From Gammaproteobacteria bacterium (lineage in GTDB: Bacteria > Pseudomonadota > Gammaproteobacteria > Pseudomonadales > Azotimanducaceae): a stretch of 46,244 nt of DNA. The position numbers and the translations under genes are program-made. Numbering within the stretch: the stretch's first letter is position 1; every line of letters begins with the position of its first letter. Under the pieces are notes generated by a model that worked only from the letters and a program-made list of their open reading frames with translations, was not told where the DNA came from and did not search any database. Below, piece after piece: positions 37,429 to 45,894 of the stretch. Location: contig JAPOYI010000197.1 of the NCBI GenBank assembly GCA_026706665.1, positions 1 through 46,244 of the forward strand, in the 5' to 3' direction.

Positions 37429-38316
37429 CTACGCGCCGTCGACGCGCCGCAGGCGTTCCACCAGGCTCGACGTATCCCAGCGTTCGCCGCCGAGCGCCTC
37501 CACTTCCGCGTAGAACTGATCGACCAGTGCGGCGACCGGCAACCGCGCACCGAACTTGCGCGCAGCGGCAAGTGTCAGGTCGAGATCCTTGCGCATCCAC
37601 TTGACCGCAAAACCGAAGTCGAACTCCCGCTTCGCCATGGTTTCGGCGCGGTTGTCCATCTGCCAGCACTGCGCCGCTCCCTGGGATATGACGCGGATCA
37701 CCTGGCGGACGTCGAGTCCCGCCTTTTCGGCGAAATGCATGCCTTCCGAAATGCCCTGGATGATTCCCGCGAGGCACAACTGGTTGACCATTTTCGTGAG
37801 TTGGCCCGATCCGACATCGCCCATCAGCGTGACAGCGCGCCCATAGTGCTGCATGACGGGCTCCGCGACAGCGAAAGTGTCAGGGTTGCCGCCGACCATG
37901 ATAGTGAGCTGGCCATTCTCCGCGCCCGCCTGACCGCCGCTCACGGGCGCATCGAGAAACCCGGCGCCCCGCGCCGCCGCCTCGCGCGCGAGTTCGGCTG
38001 CAAGATCGGCAGATGCCGTCGTGTGATCCACCACGATCACGCCGCCCTTCACTCCCGCCAGCACGCCGCCGTCGCCGAGCGTGACGCTTCTGACGTCGTC
38101 GTCGTTGCCGACACACATGAACACGATGTCGGCGTCCCGCGCCGCCTCTTGCGGTGTCGGAGCCGCTTCACCGCCGTGCTCGCCGACCCATTGATCCGCG
38201 CGGGCCGCGGTACGGTTGTACACCCGAACGGGATGCCCCGCGGCAGCCAGGTGGCCAGCCATCGGGTAGCCCATGATTCCCAAGCCCACGAATGCCAGTT
38301 TCTTTTGGTTGTCCAT
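37429..38316 (-). CDS. Beta-hydroxyacid dehydrogenase, 3-hydroxyisobutyrate dehydrogenase family
   Basis: A 295-residue NAD(P)-dependent enzyme. The Rossmann motif VGLGIMGYPMAGHL with VYNRTAARAD, the substrate motif DAPVSGGQAGAENGQLTIMVGG and catalytic Lys in GSGQLTKMVNQL are all those of the MmsB/GarR/tartronate semialdehyde reductase family. The Arg after VYN may favour NADP. The substrate could be 3-hydroxyisobutyrate, tartronate semialdehyde or succinate semialdehyde; sequence alone does not settle it. It is convergent with gltA with 13 bp between stops. Start ATG at 38314-38316 follows AGGTGACT; a GTG two codons earlier is an alternative. Confidence 0.85.
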   Translation of the reverse strand: MDNQKKLAFVGLGIMGYPMAGHLAAAGHPVRVYNRTAARADQWVGEHGGEAAPTPQEAARDADIVFMCVGNDDDVRSVTLGDGGVLAGVKGGVIVVDHTTASADLAAELAREAAARGAGFLDAPVSGGQAGAENGQLTIMVGGNPDTFAVAEPVMQHYGRAVTLMGDVGSGQLTKMVNQLCLAGIIQGISEGMHFAEKAGLDVRQVIRVISQGAAQCWQMDNRAETMAKREFDFGFAVKWMRKDLDLTLAAARKFGARLPVAALVDQFYAEVEALGGERWDTSSLVERLRRVDGA

Positions 38317-38571
38317 AGTCACCTGCCCGCCAGTTCACATTCACCTTACCGCAAAACCGAAGTACCCACCGCACAGGCGCATGTAGTGGCTTCCGTCCGA
38401 GCCCATCGACGGACGTAGACCCGACTATCCAGCGCGACCCTGTAGCAGGCCCCTGGCAGATGACACGGCCGGACGACCCGCGGACCGACATTTCAAAACG
38501 TAATGCCGCATCGCCTTCGATTCGTGTAATCTCCACCTTGGGGACCCAGAGGGGCGCTTTACCTCGACTGT

Positions 38572-39654
38572 ATGTATTGGCTTCTGGCCACGTTCTTCCT
38601 GCTGGCACTAGCCTTCTCCTTCTTCTGCTCGCTGTGGGAGGCGGTGCTGCTAAGCATCCAACCCAGCCATGCGAAGCTCGAATCCCAGCAGGGCACCCTC
38701 ACCGGAAAGTACCTTGAGGACTTCAAGGCCAACATCGACCGGCCGCTGGCCGCGATCCTGACGCTCAACACCATCGCGCATACCGTTGGCGCCCTCGGTG
38801 TGGGCGGAGAAGCCGCCACCATCTGGGGCCAGACGAGTCCCTGGATCACGAGGGTCGCGGTTCCGGTGGCGATGACCATCGCGATACTCGTGTTTTCCGA
38901 AATCGTGCCGAAGACCATCGGTGCGCTGTACTGGCGGCGCCTGGTGACGTTCACGGTCCACTCGGTGCGCATCCTGACCATCGTGCTGACGCCCTTCGTG
39001 TGGCTGAGCCAGTACATTACGCGCGGGTTGAAGAGCGAGTCGACGCAACCCGTATTGACCCGCACGGACCTGCTGGCGATGGCGGAGCTCGGAGCGGAGG
39101 AAGGCGTCTTCGATGCCGAAGAAAGCGAGATGATCGGCCACCTGATCCGGTTTCAGTCCATCCAGGCGCGCGATGTCATGACGCCTCGCACGGTGGTTGC
39201 CCTGGCGTCCGAGACCGAGTCCATCGCCGAGTACTACGGCAATGCCAAGCGGCAGCGGTTCTCGCGGATCCCGCTGTACAACGACTCCATAGACCACATC
39301 ACCGGCTATGTGTTGAAGGACGACGTGCTCTCCGCTCTCGTGGACGGGCGCGGCGCCGATCCCCTCGCGAATCTGCGCCGCGAGATCGTCGCCGTCGACG
39401 AGTCCTACGCCATCACGGACCTGTTCACGACCCTGCGGTCGCGCCGGGAGCACCTGGCCGTCGTGATGGACGACTTCGGCGGCATGGCGGGCATCGTGAC
39501 CATGGAGGACGTCATCGAAACGCTCATCGGCCTCGAGATCGTGGACGAAACGGACGCAACGACGGACATGCGGGAGTTGGCGCAACGCCATCGGGTTCGA
39601 CGGGCGAGAGCACTCGGCACGCTGGACGGACCGACTGATCAGGATGCCAAGTAG
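38572..39654 (+). CDS. CNNM-domain and CBS-pair membrane protein (CorC/HlyC/YfjD type)
   Basis: A 360-residue inner-membrane protein. The CNNM transmembrane domain has three to four helices (WLLATFFLLALAFSFFCSLW; LAAILTLNTIAHTVGALGVGG; VAMTIAILVFSEIVPKTIGA), with the SEIVPKT motif typical of the family. Two CBS motifs follow (VMTPRTVVAL; MDDFGGMAGIVTMEDVIETL). The CorC/HlyC C-terminal domain found in many relatives is absent. CNNM proteins transport or sense Mg2+ and related ions. The start at 38572 has no close Shine-Dalgarno; AGAGGGG lies about 16 bases upstream. The 255 bp before it hold no other gene. Confidence 0.85.
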   Translation: MYWLLATFFLLALAFSFFCSLWEAVLLSIQPSHAKLESQQGTLTGKYLEDFKANIDRPLAAILTLNTIAHTVGALGVGGEAATIWGQTSPWITRVAVPVAMTIAILVFSEIVPKTIGALYWRRLVTFTVHSVRILTIVLTPFVWLSQYITRGLKSESTQPVLTRTDLLAMAELGAEEGVFDAEESEMIGHLIRFQSIQARDVMTPRTVVALASETESIAEYYGNAKRQRFSRIPLYNDSIDHITGYVLKDDVLSALVDGRGADPLANLRREIVAVDESYAITDLFTTLRSRREHLAVVMDDFGGMAGIVTMEDVIETLIGLEIVDETDATTDMRELAQRHRVRRARALGTLDGPTDQDAK

Positions 39655-39743
39655 CTGCACAGCCACGGTCGCGACCACGCAATCTGACCGCTGAACACAC
39701 CGCATCGGGCGACGCGGCGAAATCCGCAAGGTGGTGATGCGCG

Positions 39744-39895
39744 ACGTTCCGGACATCGACGTTCCGGACACACACCAATCACAACGTTCCGGACACACAC
39801 CAACATATCACAACGTTCCGGACACACACCAACATCGACGTTCCGGACACAATCGACGTTCCGCGACGTTCCGGACACATGCATCGACGTTCGCA
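39744..39895 (-). repeat. Array B: inverted TGTGTGTCC repeats upstream of the transposase
   Basis: Six full copies of ACGTTCCGGACA (from 39744, 39759, 39784, 39813, 39838 and 39866) and two partial ones (39856, 39886). Four are extended by CACA and three by CACACCAA. Read on the minus strand the unit is TGTGTGTCCGGAACGT. The array fills much of the 435-bp gap between the CNNM gene and the transposase; the rest of the gap (39896-40089) shows nothing recognisable. Its orientation is opposite to that of the array after the transposase. Confidence 0.85.
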
Positions 39896-40089
39896 CCGGC
39901 TCTCGGACGACTTGTTCGGACACACATCCCTGACCCTCGTCTTGGAAAGGCCGATGGATTGCGTTGTCCCACCGGGGGATATCCCACACCAGTGGCAGCA
40001 GAATCCATATTCCCGCGACGTTGATCGACTACACACTTTCGCGAACCTGGCCATCGACGGCGCGACCCTGATCCGGCCACACTTCCTCC

Positions 40090-41013
40090 ATGGCGACTCC
40101 TCGACACATGCTCGTCGACGACCAGCATCCCTGCGACTACCACCTCGCCTCCCGCTGCGTCCGTGGCGCATGGCTCTGCGGCCGCGACAAGCGGTCCGGC
40201 AAGGACTATTCGCACCGACGCCGATGGCTCACGGAGCGGCTTCTCATGCTTGCTCGGTGCTTCGCCGTCGAAATCTACGCCTACGCCATCATGAGCAACC
40301 ACTTCCACATCGTCGTGCACTACGATCCCAATGCCTGCCTTGCCTGGAACGACGACGAGGTTGCCAATCGATGGATCGAGGCCTTCCCGCCGAGGACCCG
40401 ACCCCGCCAGGACCAGGACGTCGCCAAAGCGGAAGCACGGACAACCCTACTCGGCGACCCCGCGCGACTCGACCGCGCCCGGCGCACCCTCGGTTCGCTA
40501 TCCCACTTCATGAAGCACCTTAAGCAGCCAATCGCCCGCCGCGCCAACGCCGAAGACGGCTGCGACGGCCATTTCTTCGAACAGCGCTTCTACTCTGGCG
40601 CCCTGCTCAATGAGCAGGCCGTACTCGCCGCTATGGCATACGTCGACCTGAATCCTGTGCGGGCCAGGTTGGCACGACGCATCGAGCAGTGCCGCGACGC
40701 CTCCGTCCGAGACCGCCTGCGCGAAGATAGCGCGGCGGCCCTCGCCGCCTACTTGCAACCTCTCGCCTCGGGCCTCAAACCGAACGCCGCGACTCGACTC
40801 GACGTCACACTCGCCGAGTACCTCGATCTCCTTCGCGACATGACGGCGGCGCAGGCGGCACCGTCGCCACAACCGGCGGACCGAGTCGCCCGCTGGATCG
40901 CACGCACTGCCTCGCTACGCAAGCGGCAGCGCGCATATGGGACCTTCCAATCTCTCCAGAAGTGGACCGAAAAGCGCGGCTTCCAGATGCGCGAGACGCC
41001 TCTGCCCGCCTGA
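40090..41013 (+). CDS. Y1/REP-associated-type transposase (RAYT-like)
   Basis: A 307-residue protein of the Y1 transposase (TnpA-REP-like) superfamily. The HUH motif is at 71-73 (AIMSNHFHIVVHYDP), followed by LGSLSHFMKHLKQPIARRAN, HFFEQRFYSGALLNEQAV and AYVDLNPVRA, all hallmarks of this family. RAYTs are single-copy, domesticated-looking relatives of IS200/IS605 transposases that act on short palindromic repeats. Where most relatives have the nucleophilic Tyr (about residue 147), this one has Pro-Ile (KQPIARRAN). The C-terminal 100 residues are Arg/Ala-rich. It is flanked by inverted arrays at 39744-39895 and 41234-41410. No ribosome-binding site is obvious. Activity is uncertain. Confidence 0.82.
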   Translation: MATPRHMLVDDQHPCDYHLASRCVRGAWLCGRDKRSGKDYSHRRRWLTERLLMLARCFAVEIYAYAIMSNHFHIVVHYDPNACLAWNDDEVANRWIEAFPPRTRPRQDQDVAKAEARTTLLGDPARLDRARRTLGSLSHFMKHLKQPIARRANAEDGCDGHFFEQRFYSGALLNEQAVLAAMAYVDLNPVRARLARRIEQCRDASVRDRLREDSAAALAAYLQPLASGLKPNAATRLDVTLAEYLDLLRDMTAAQAAPSPQPADRVARWIARTASLRKRQRAYGTFQSLQKWTEKRGFQMRETPLPA

Positions 41014-41233
41014 CCTCTCGCCCTGAGGGCCAGCGGCTTCAACGCCGTTCTCGGACGCCATCGGAGCATATCTTCTCTCCCGAGCCCGGTTTCGGCACCA
41101 AACCGAGCTGACTCATCCCCATGCCTTCCCCGTCGACAACGAGTGACCTCGCGCGGTTCTGAACCGTTGGTGCCGCCGTTTTGGGCGCCGTATACCTGCC
41201 CCGGTTCCACATGACTCAGGTCGCCATGGTTAT

Positions 41234-41410
41234 TGTGTGTGTCCCGAATCCAGCCTCCCGAATCCAGCCATGGTGGTCATGTGTGTCCCGAATCCAGATA
41301 ATCTCGAATCCAGCCATGGTGGTCATGTGTGTCCCGAATCCAGATAATCTTGTCCCGAATCCAGATAATCTGTGTGTCCCGAATCCAGATTGTCCCGAAT
41401 CCAGATAATC
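41234..41410 (+). repeat. Array C: TGTGTGTCC repeats between transposase and selA
   Basis: Eight copies of CGAATCCAG (from 41245, 41259, 41289, 41305, 41335, 41356, 41380 and 41396), most preceded by TGTCC or TGTGTGTCC and five followed by ATAATC or AT. A longer unit beginning CGAATCCAGCCATGGTGG and continuing TCATGTGTGTCC is present twice (from 41259 and 41305). The array ends 8 bp before selA, so it forms the whole proximal leader of the selenocysteine genes. The preceding 220 bp (41014-41233) show no gene or clear signal. Confidence 0.85.
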
Positions 41411-41418
41411 GACGGGTC

Positions 41419-42786
41419 ATGTCGCGCAGATCGCTACCCAGTGTCGACGCCGTACTGTCGGACGCGTCCGTCGCGCCCGTCATCGCGCATTGGGGACTGC
41501 AGGTGGTCAAGGACGCCGTGCGCCAACTCCAGACGGAAGCTCGTGGAAGCGAGGTTCCCGATTGGGCCACCACAGCTTCGGACTACGCCCCGGCGATAGA
41601 AGATTGGATCACCTCCCGCGTCGGGCATGGGTACCGGCGGGTATTCAACCTCACGGGCACTGTCATCCACACCAACCTGGGCCGCTCCGTCCTTAGCGCC
41701 GAGGCAATGAAGGCGGCAGTAGAGGCCGCCACCGCACCAGTCACGCTGGAGTTCGACCTGGATTCCGGCCGACGCGGCAGCCGCGAGGGCATCGTCACGC
41801 ACAGGCTGAAACTCCTGACCGGCGCGGAAGCGGCCACGGTGGTCAACAACAACGCCGCCGCCGTGATGCTGATGCTCAACACACTGGCCCTCGATCGATC
41901 CATCCCCGTATCTCGGGGCGAACTGATCGAGATCGGCGGCAGCTTCCGCATTCCTGACATCATGGCGCGTTCCGGCAGCCGCCTCGTCGAGGTCGGCACC
42001 ACCAACCGCACCCATCCAAGCGACTACGAGAATGTGATCGACAGATCCACCGCACTGCTGCTGAAGGTCCATCCGAGCAACTACCACATCGAGGGATTCG
42101 CCAAGTCGGTGAGCGAGAAAGAACTCGTCCGCCTCGGCCGGGCGCACGACCTGCCGGTCTGCATCGATCTCGGCAGCGGCACCCTCCTCGACCTCGAACG
42201 GCTCGGCCTGCCGCATGAACCGACGGCCCGCGAGATGATCGCGGCGGGCGTGGACCTCGTCACGTTCTCCGGCGACAAGCTGCTGGGCGGCGTCCAGGCC
42301 GGCATTGTCGTCGGCCGCGCCGACCTCGTCGCGCGGCTCGACAGCAACCCGATGAAGCGCGCCCTGCGCGCGGACAAGATCACGCTCGCGATCCTGGACG
42401 CGACGCTGCTCGCATACGAAGACGAATCCACCGTGACCGAACGCATTCCGCTGCTGGCCACGTTGACGACGCCGCTTGAGGAACTCGACGCGCGCGCCGC
42501 GGCCGTGTCGGGAGCCATGGCAGATCGTCTTGACGACGCGCTATCCGTCAGCATCGAGGCATCGCAGTGCCAGCTCGGCAGCGGCGCCCTGCCGGATCAG
42601 CACGTACCTAGCCGCGCTGTCGCCATCTCCGGTTCCAGTAGGGAAGTCGAGAAACTCTCCGCCAAGCTTCGGCATTTGCCCGTCCCTGTCATCTCGCGCC
42701 GGCAATCCGGACGGCTCTGGCTCGACATGCGGTGCGCAGAGCCGCTGGATGAACTGATCGCCTCCCTCAAGACCCTGTCGACGTGA
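41419..42786 (+). CDS. selA: L-seryl-tRNA(Sec) selenium transferase
   Basis: A 455-residue PLP enzyme converting Ser-tRNA(Sec) to Sec-tRNA(Sec) with selenophosphate. The N-terminal tRNA-binding domain (SLPSVDAVL onward) precedes NLTGTVIHTNLGRS, VNNNAAAVML and the PLP lysine K287 in VTFSGDKLLGGVQAG. GTTNRTHPSDY and IDLGSGTLLDL are also typical. Length is close to E. coli SelA (463). The ATG at 41419 directly follows repeat array C and has no good Shine-Dalgarno. The stop overlaps the selB GTG start by 4 bp. selD, for selenophosphate, is not in the window. Confidence 0.94.
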   Translation: MSRRSLPSVDAVLSDASVAPVIAHWGLQVVKDAVRQLQTEARGSEVPDWATTASDYAPAIEDWITSRVGHGYRRVFNLTGTVIHTNLGRSVLSAEAMKAAVEAATAPVTLEFDLDSGRRGSREGIVTHRLKLLTGAEAATVVNNNAAAVMLMLNTLALDRSIPVSRGELIEIGGSFRIPDIMARSGSRLVEVGTTNRTHPSDYENVIDRSTALLLKVHPSNYHIEGFAKSVSEKELVRLGRAHDLPVCIDLGSGTLLDLERLGLPHEPTAREMIAAGVDLVTFSGDKLLGGVQAGIVVGRADLVARLDSNPMKRALRADKITLAILDATLLAYEDESTVTERIPLLATLTTPLEELDARAAAVSGAMADRLDDALSVSIEASQCQLGSGALPDQHVPSRAVAISGSSREVEKLSAKLRHLPVPVISRRQSGRLWLDMRCAEPLDELIASLKTLST

Positions 42787-44648
42787 TCGTCACGCTCGCG
42801 GGTCACGTCGACCACGGCAAGACTGCCGTCGTGCGGGCATTGACCGGCGTCGACACCGACCGTCTCGCCGAGGAACAGCGCCGGGGGCTGACCATCGACA
42901 TAGGATTCGCATATGCCGACATCGGCGGCGCCCGCATCGGCTTCGTCGACGTGCCCGGCCACCGCCGCTTCATTCACAACATGGTTGCCGGCGTCGCCCG
43001 TAACCAGTACGCCCTCCTCGTCGTCGCCGCCGACGACGGCGTCATGCCGCAGACGGTGGAACACCTGCAGATTCTGAAGCTGCTCGGCCTGCGCAAGGGC
43101 ATCGTCGCACTGAACAAGATCGATCGGAGCGAGCCCGACCGCATCGCCACGGTACGCGACGACATCCAGGGACTAACGTCGGATTCGTTTCTGCGCGATG
43201 CCAAGATCGTCGAGGTCTCATGTAGCGATGGCCGCGGCATCGATACGCTGCGCGCACATCTGCAACAGGCCGGCGAGGCCTATGCGACCAGTGCCGAGGA
43301 CCGCGCATTCCGCCTCGCCGTGGACCGCGTTTTCGCTCTGCGGGGGGTGGGCGTTGTCGCCACCGGGACAGTGGTGTCGGGCGCGACGCGTACCGATGAC
43401 CGCCTGGCGATAGCGGCGACCGGCCAACCACTGCGCGTACGCGGACTGTTCGTTCAGGACGCTCCCGCGAAGCGGGCTGCCGAGGGCGATCGCGTCGCGC
43501 TCAACGTGACCGGCGCACGTTTGGATGACCTTGCAAGGGGCGACTGGATCGTCGCTGAGTCCACCGCCGGCACGACGCGAAACGCCGCCCTGGAGCTTGA
43601 GGTGCTGGACGATTTCCCGCGTGCGGTCCGGCACTGGGCACCGGTCCACGTCTATGCCGCGACCAGCCATAGCCAGGGAAGGATCAGCCTGCTGGACGCT
43701 TCACCTATCGAACCCGGCGCAAACGCCGCCGCAGACATCGTCCTGACGGAACCGGCACACATCAAGGTCGGCGACCGCTTCATCCTCCGCGACCAGGACC
43801 TCGACCGGACATTGGGCGGCGGCACGGTCATCGACATCGAGGCACCGCACGGACGCCGTCGGGCGCCAGACCGTCTTGATCGCATCGCTGCGGTGCGCGG
43901 CGCCTCCACGGAGGATGCCCTCGCTGCGCTGGCACGCCGCGACGCCGTACCTGCGAGTACATTCCGGAACAACTGGAACCTCACGGCGAATGCCATGCGC
44001 GAACTCGTGCAGCGATCGGGACTCATCGAACACGGCGATCACATCGTGCATCCGGAACTTGCGAACGCAACCGAGCGCGCGGTCATCGACACGTTGGCCA
44101 AACACCACGAAACGGAACGCGAAAGCGGCGGCATGCCATTGGAATCCCTCGCCGACGCGCTCGGTGCATCGACGACCATCACCCGCATCGTCATCGAAAG
44201 CCTGACCGAGTCGGGCGAAGTCCGCGCCCAGTCCGGCAGCTACGCCCTAGCCGAACACAGCGCCGAGGTCCCCCAAGCCCTGGCGACCCTCTTCAACAGC
44301 ATCGAACCGCTCCTCGACTCCGAGCAACCGCCGAGCCTCGGCGACGTGGCAAAGCGGCTTCGGACGCCCCTGCCCGCACTGGAGCGCGACATGCGCGCTT
44401 TGGCCGCCATCGGCCTGTGCCAGCGCATCAGTCCCAACCGGTACTTCCTGAATGCACGCCTGCGCGCCATGGCCGACGTTGCCCTAGGTTTGCAGGAGAA
44501 CTTCACCGTACGCCAGTTCCGCGACGCCACCGGGATGGGACGCAACGTGGTCATCGAAGTACTGGAGCACTTCGATCGCAAGGGCTTTACGCGCCGTAAG
44601 GGCGACTCCCGACGCGTCGTGGGCGATCCGGGCCAAGTGCTAGACTGA
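42783..44648 (+). CDS. selB: Selenocysteine-specific elongation factor
   Basis: A 621-residue GTPase that delivers Sec-tRNA to UGA codons with a SECIS hairpin. The G domain shows GHVDHGKT at 7-14, DVPGHRRF and [23 protein letters not shown] is the switch I region of SelB. EF-Tu-like domains II and III follow, and winged-helix repeats occupy roughly residues 370-621 ([20 protein letters not shown] to [20 protein letters not shown]). Length matches E. coli SelB (614). The GTG start at 42783-42785 is embedded in the selA stop (GTGA), implying coupled translation. Confidence 0.95.
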   Translation: MIVTLAGHVDHGKTAVVRALTGVDTDRLAEEQRRGLTIDIGFAYADIGGARIGFVDVPGHRRFIHNMVAGVARNQYALLVVAADDGVMPQTVEHLQILKLLGLRKGIVALNKIDRSEPDRIATVRDDIQGLTSDSFLRDAKIVEVSCSDGRGIDTLRAHLQQAGEAYATSAEDRAFRLAVDRVFALRGVGVVATGTVVSGATRTDDRLAIAATGQPLRVRGLFVQDAPAKRAAEGDRVALNVTGARLDDLARGDWIVAESTAGTTRNAALELEVLDDFPRAVRHWAPVHVYAATSHSQGRISLLDASPIEPGANAAADIVLTEPAHIKVGDRFILRDQDLDRTLGGGTVIDIEAPHGRRRAPDRLDRIAAVRGASTEDALAALARRDAVPASTFRNNWNLTANAMRELVQRSGLIEHGDHIVHPELANATERAVIDTLAKHHETERESGGMPLESLADALGASTTITRIVIESLTESGEVRAQSGSYALAEHSAEVPQALATLFNSIEPLLDSEQPPSLGDVAKRLRTPLPALERDMRALAAIGLCQRISPNRYFLNARLRAMADVALGLQENFTVRQFRDATGMGRNVVIEVLEHFDRKGFTRRKGDSRRVVGDPGQVLD

Positions 44649-44653
44649 CACGC

Positions 44654-44746
44654 GGAAGAGCATCGCCTCCGGTGGGGCGCGCGGCCTTCAAAGCCGTTGA
44701 GACGCGCAGACGTGTCTGGTGGGTTCGACTCCTACCTCTTCCGCCA
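44654..44746 (+). tRNA. selC: tRNA-Sec (anticodon TCA)
   Basis: 93 nt including the encoded CCA. Anticodon TCA is at 44688-44690 in loop CTTCAAA. The anticodon stem is GCGGC/GCCGT, the D-stem is six pairs (CGCCTC/GGGGCG), and a long variable arm AGACGCG/CGTGTCT is present. The T-arm is GTGGG TTCGACT CCTAC. The acceptor stem is GGAAGAG/CTCTTCC, 7 bp, one less than the 8 bp usual for bacterial tRNA-Sec. The GGAAGA start and the whole 3' end closely resemble E. coli selC. It begins 5 bp after the selB stop, so it is probably cut from the selAB transcript. Confidence 0.95.
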
Positions 44747-44950
44747 CCAATGTTAAATAAGTTATTGTTATTCAATAAGATTCTAGGCAGAACGCCAACC
44801 GGGTATCACTTTGGAAACCACAGCTGCGAGACTATTGGCGCCAGCATTGGGCGGTCGGCGGTCGTATGGGTTCGGTCGTGCCGGTACGACGGGGTGGTTC
44901 TACGCCGGAGTCTCTCCGAACGCAGGTTGGTCACCGGATCCAAGCTGCGG

Positions 44951-45646
44951 TCAAGCTGACCGAATCCAATCGGCGAGCGGCCATAGAGCCAGCGCGACGC
45001 CGTAGGCGATGACTTTCTTGGTAATGTGCCTCTCAAGGCGATCTTGGGCGTCGTGCTCCTCAACCTGGTCGACTACGATTGAGGACTCGAAGTTGTCCGT
45101 GGCCATCGCTACGGCGGACGTCACGTCGTTGGCCAAGAGAACGGGCGAGCCGCTCTGCCCATCGACGGAAGGGAAGCTCAGTTCGTATGCGCTATAGGAG
45201 CGGCCCGCGCGTTGATGGCGAAACGCCCTCTGGATGTGCCCGGTTAGCAGGCGGGGTTCGAGTGCGACCCGGCCAGGAGATTGAATACGCCGAGGATAGC
45301 CATAGGACAGGATTTCTGTTCCGAGGTGGAATCCGCCGATATCGTCAGGTGGCTTGGCCAGCTCGAAGTATGGGATGGCATCGTCCTCATCAAAGGTGAG
45401 AAGGGCGACGTCGGCGGACGGATGAACGACTAGCGAACGCGGGCTTCGAAACTGAGCGTTACAGGTGGTAGTTGTGCGGGCAATTTCCAAATGGAGGCGA
45501 TCAGGCGTCGCGTCTTGCACGACATGAGCGGCGGTGACGACTAGCCCGGGTCTCTCCACGCCGAAGGCCGTTCCGGCGAAACTGATCTGTCTGCGTTGAC
45601 GTTGGACGCCCAGGGGGCGGACGTATGTCTTGATGTTGACGGTCAT
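44951..45646 (-). CDS. Trypsin-like serine peptidase
   Basis: A 231-residue chymotrypsin-fold peptidase with a complete triad: His41 in LVVTAAHVV, Asp79 in SADVALLTF and Ser165 in DGQSGSPVLL. There is no signal peptide, so it probably acts in the cytoplasm; a hydrophobic C-terminus (YGVALALWPLADWI) might touch the membrane. Cytoplasmic trypsin-like proteins of this size are often parts of small two- or three-gene systems, including stress or defence ones, but no partner is recognised here. The gene is convergent with tRNA-Sec and lies downstream of an unrecognised partial gene on the same strand. GC content is lower than in the sel genes, which may indicate later acquisition. Confidence 0.75.
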   Translation of the reverse strand: MTVNIKTYVRPLGVQRQRRQISFAGTAFGVERPGLVVTAAHVVQDATPDRLHLEIARTTTTCNAQFRSPRSLVVHPSADVALLTFDEDDAIPYFELAKPPDDIGGFHLGTEILSYGYPRRIQSPGRVALEPRLLTGHIQRAFRHQRAGRSYSAYELSFPSVDGQSGSPVLLANDVTSAVAMATDNFESSIVVDQVEEHDAQDRLERHITKKVIAYGVALALWPLADWIRSA

Positions 45647-45846
45647 TTGTCCGAGTTATGGTTCTGCCTTTGCGCTACAAGCGTGGCCCGCAGACCTGCA
45701 TCTGGTTTGGGGCGGCGGTGAACTCTACCATTGCGAAGAGCAGAGGTAGATCTGTCCCGAACGTCCGGCCCCGCTTCTGGCGGGCCGCAGGCAGGAATCG
45801 GCGCCCGCGGCAATCAGCACCATCCCGGCTTCGCCGAACGCTTACC

Positions 45847-45894
45847 GGCGGTCAGGCGGTCAGGCGGTCAGGCAGTCAGGCGGCGAGGCAGTGG
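45847..45894. repeat. Six-unit 8-bp tandem repeat
   Basis: GGCGGTCA occurs three times in a row, followed by GGCAGTCA, GGCGGCGA and GGCAGTGG. It spans the stop of the partial gene that enters from the right. Because 8 is not a multiple of 3, slippage would change the reading frame at that gene's C-terminus. Confidence 0.75.

Noticed and set aside
39779-40320. Minus-strand frames CVRNV/CPERR around 39.7-40.3 kb
   Set aside because: They are readings of repeat array B and the antisense of the transposase; the Cys-Val-Arg patterns come from the repeats.
39744-41410. CRISPR arrays
   Set aside because: Repeat units are short and irregular, spacers are not unique and of constant length, and there are no cas genes.
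44747-44785. Intrinsic terminator after tRNA-Sec
   Set aside because: TTATTG/CAATAA at 44762-44778 forms only a weak AT-only hairpin and is not followed by a T-run.
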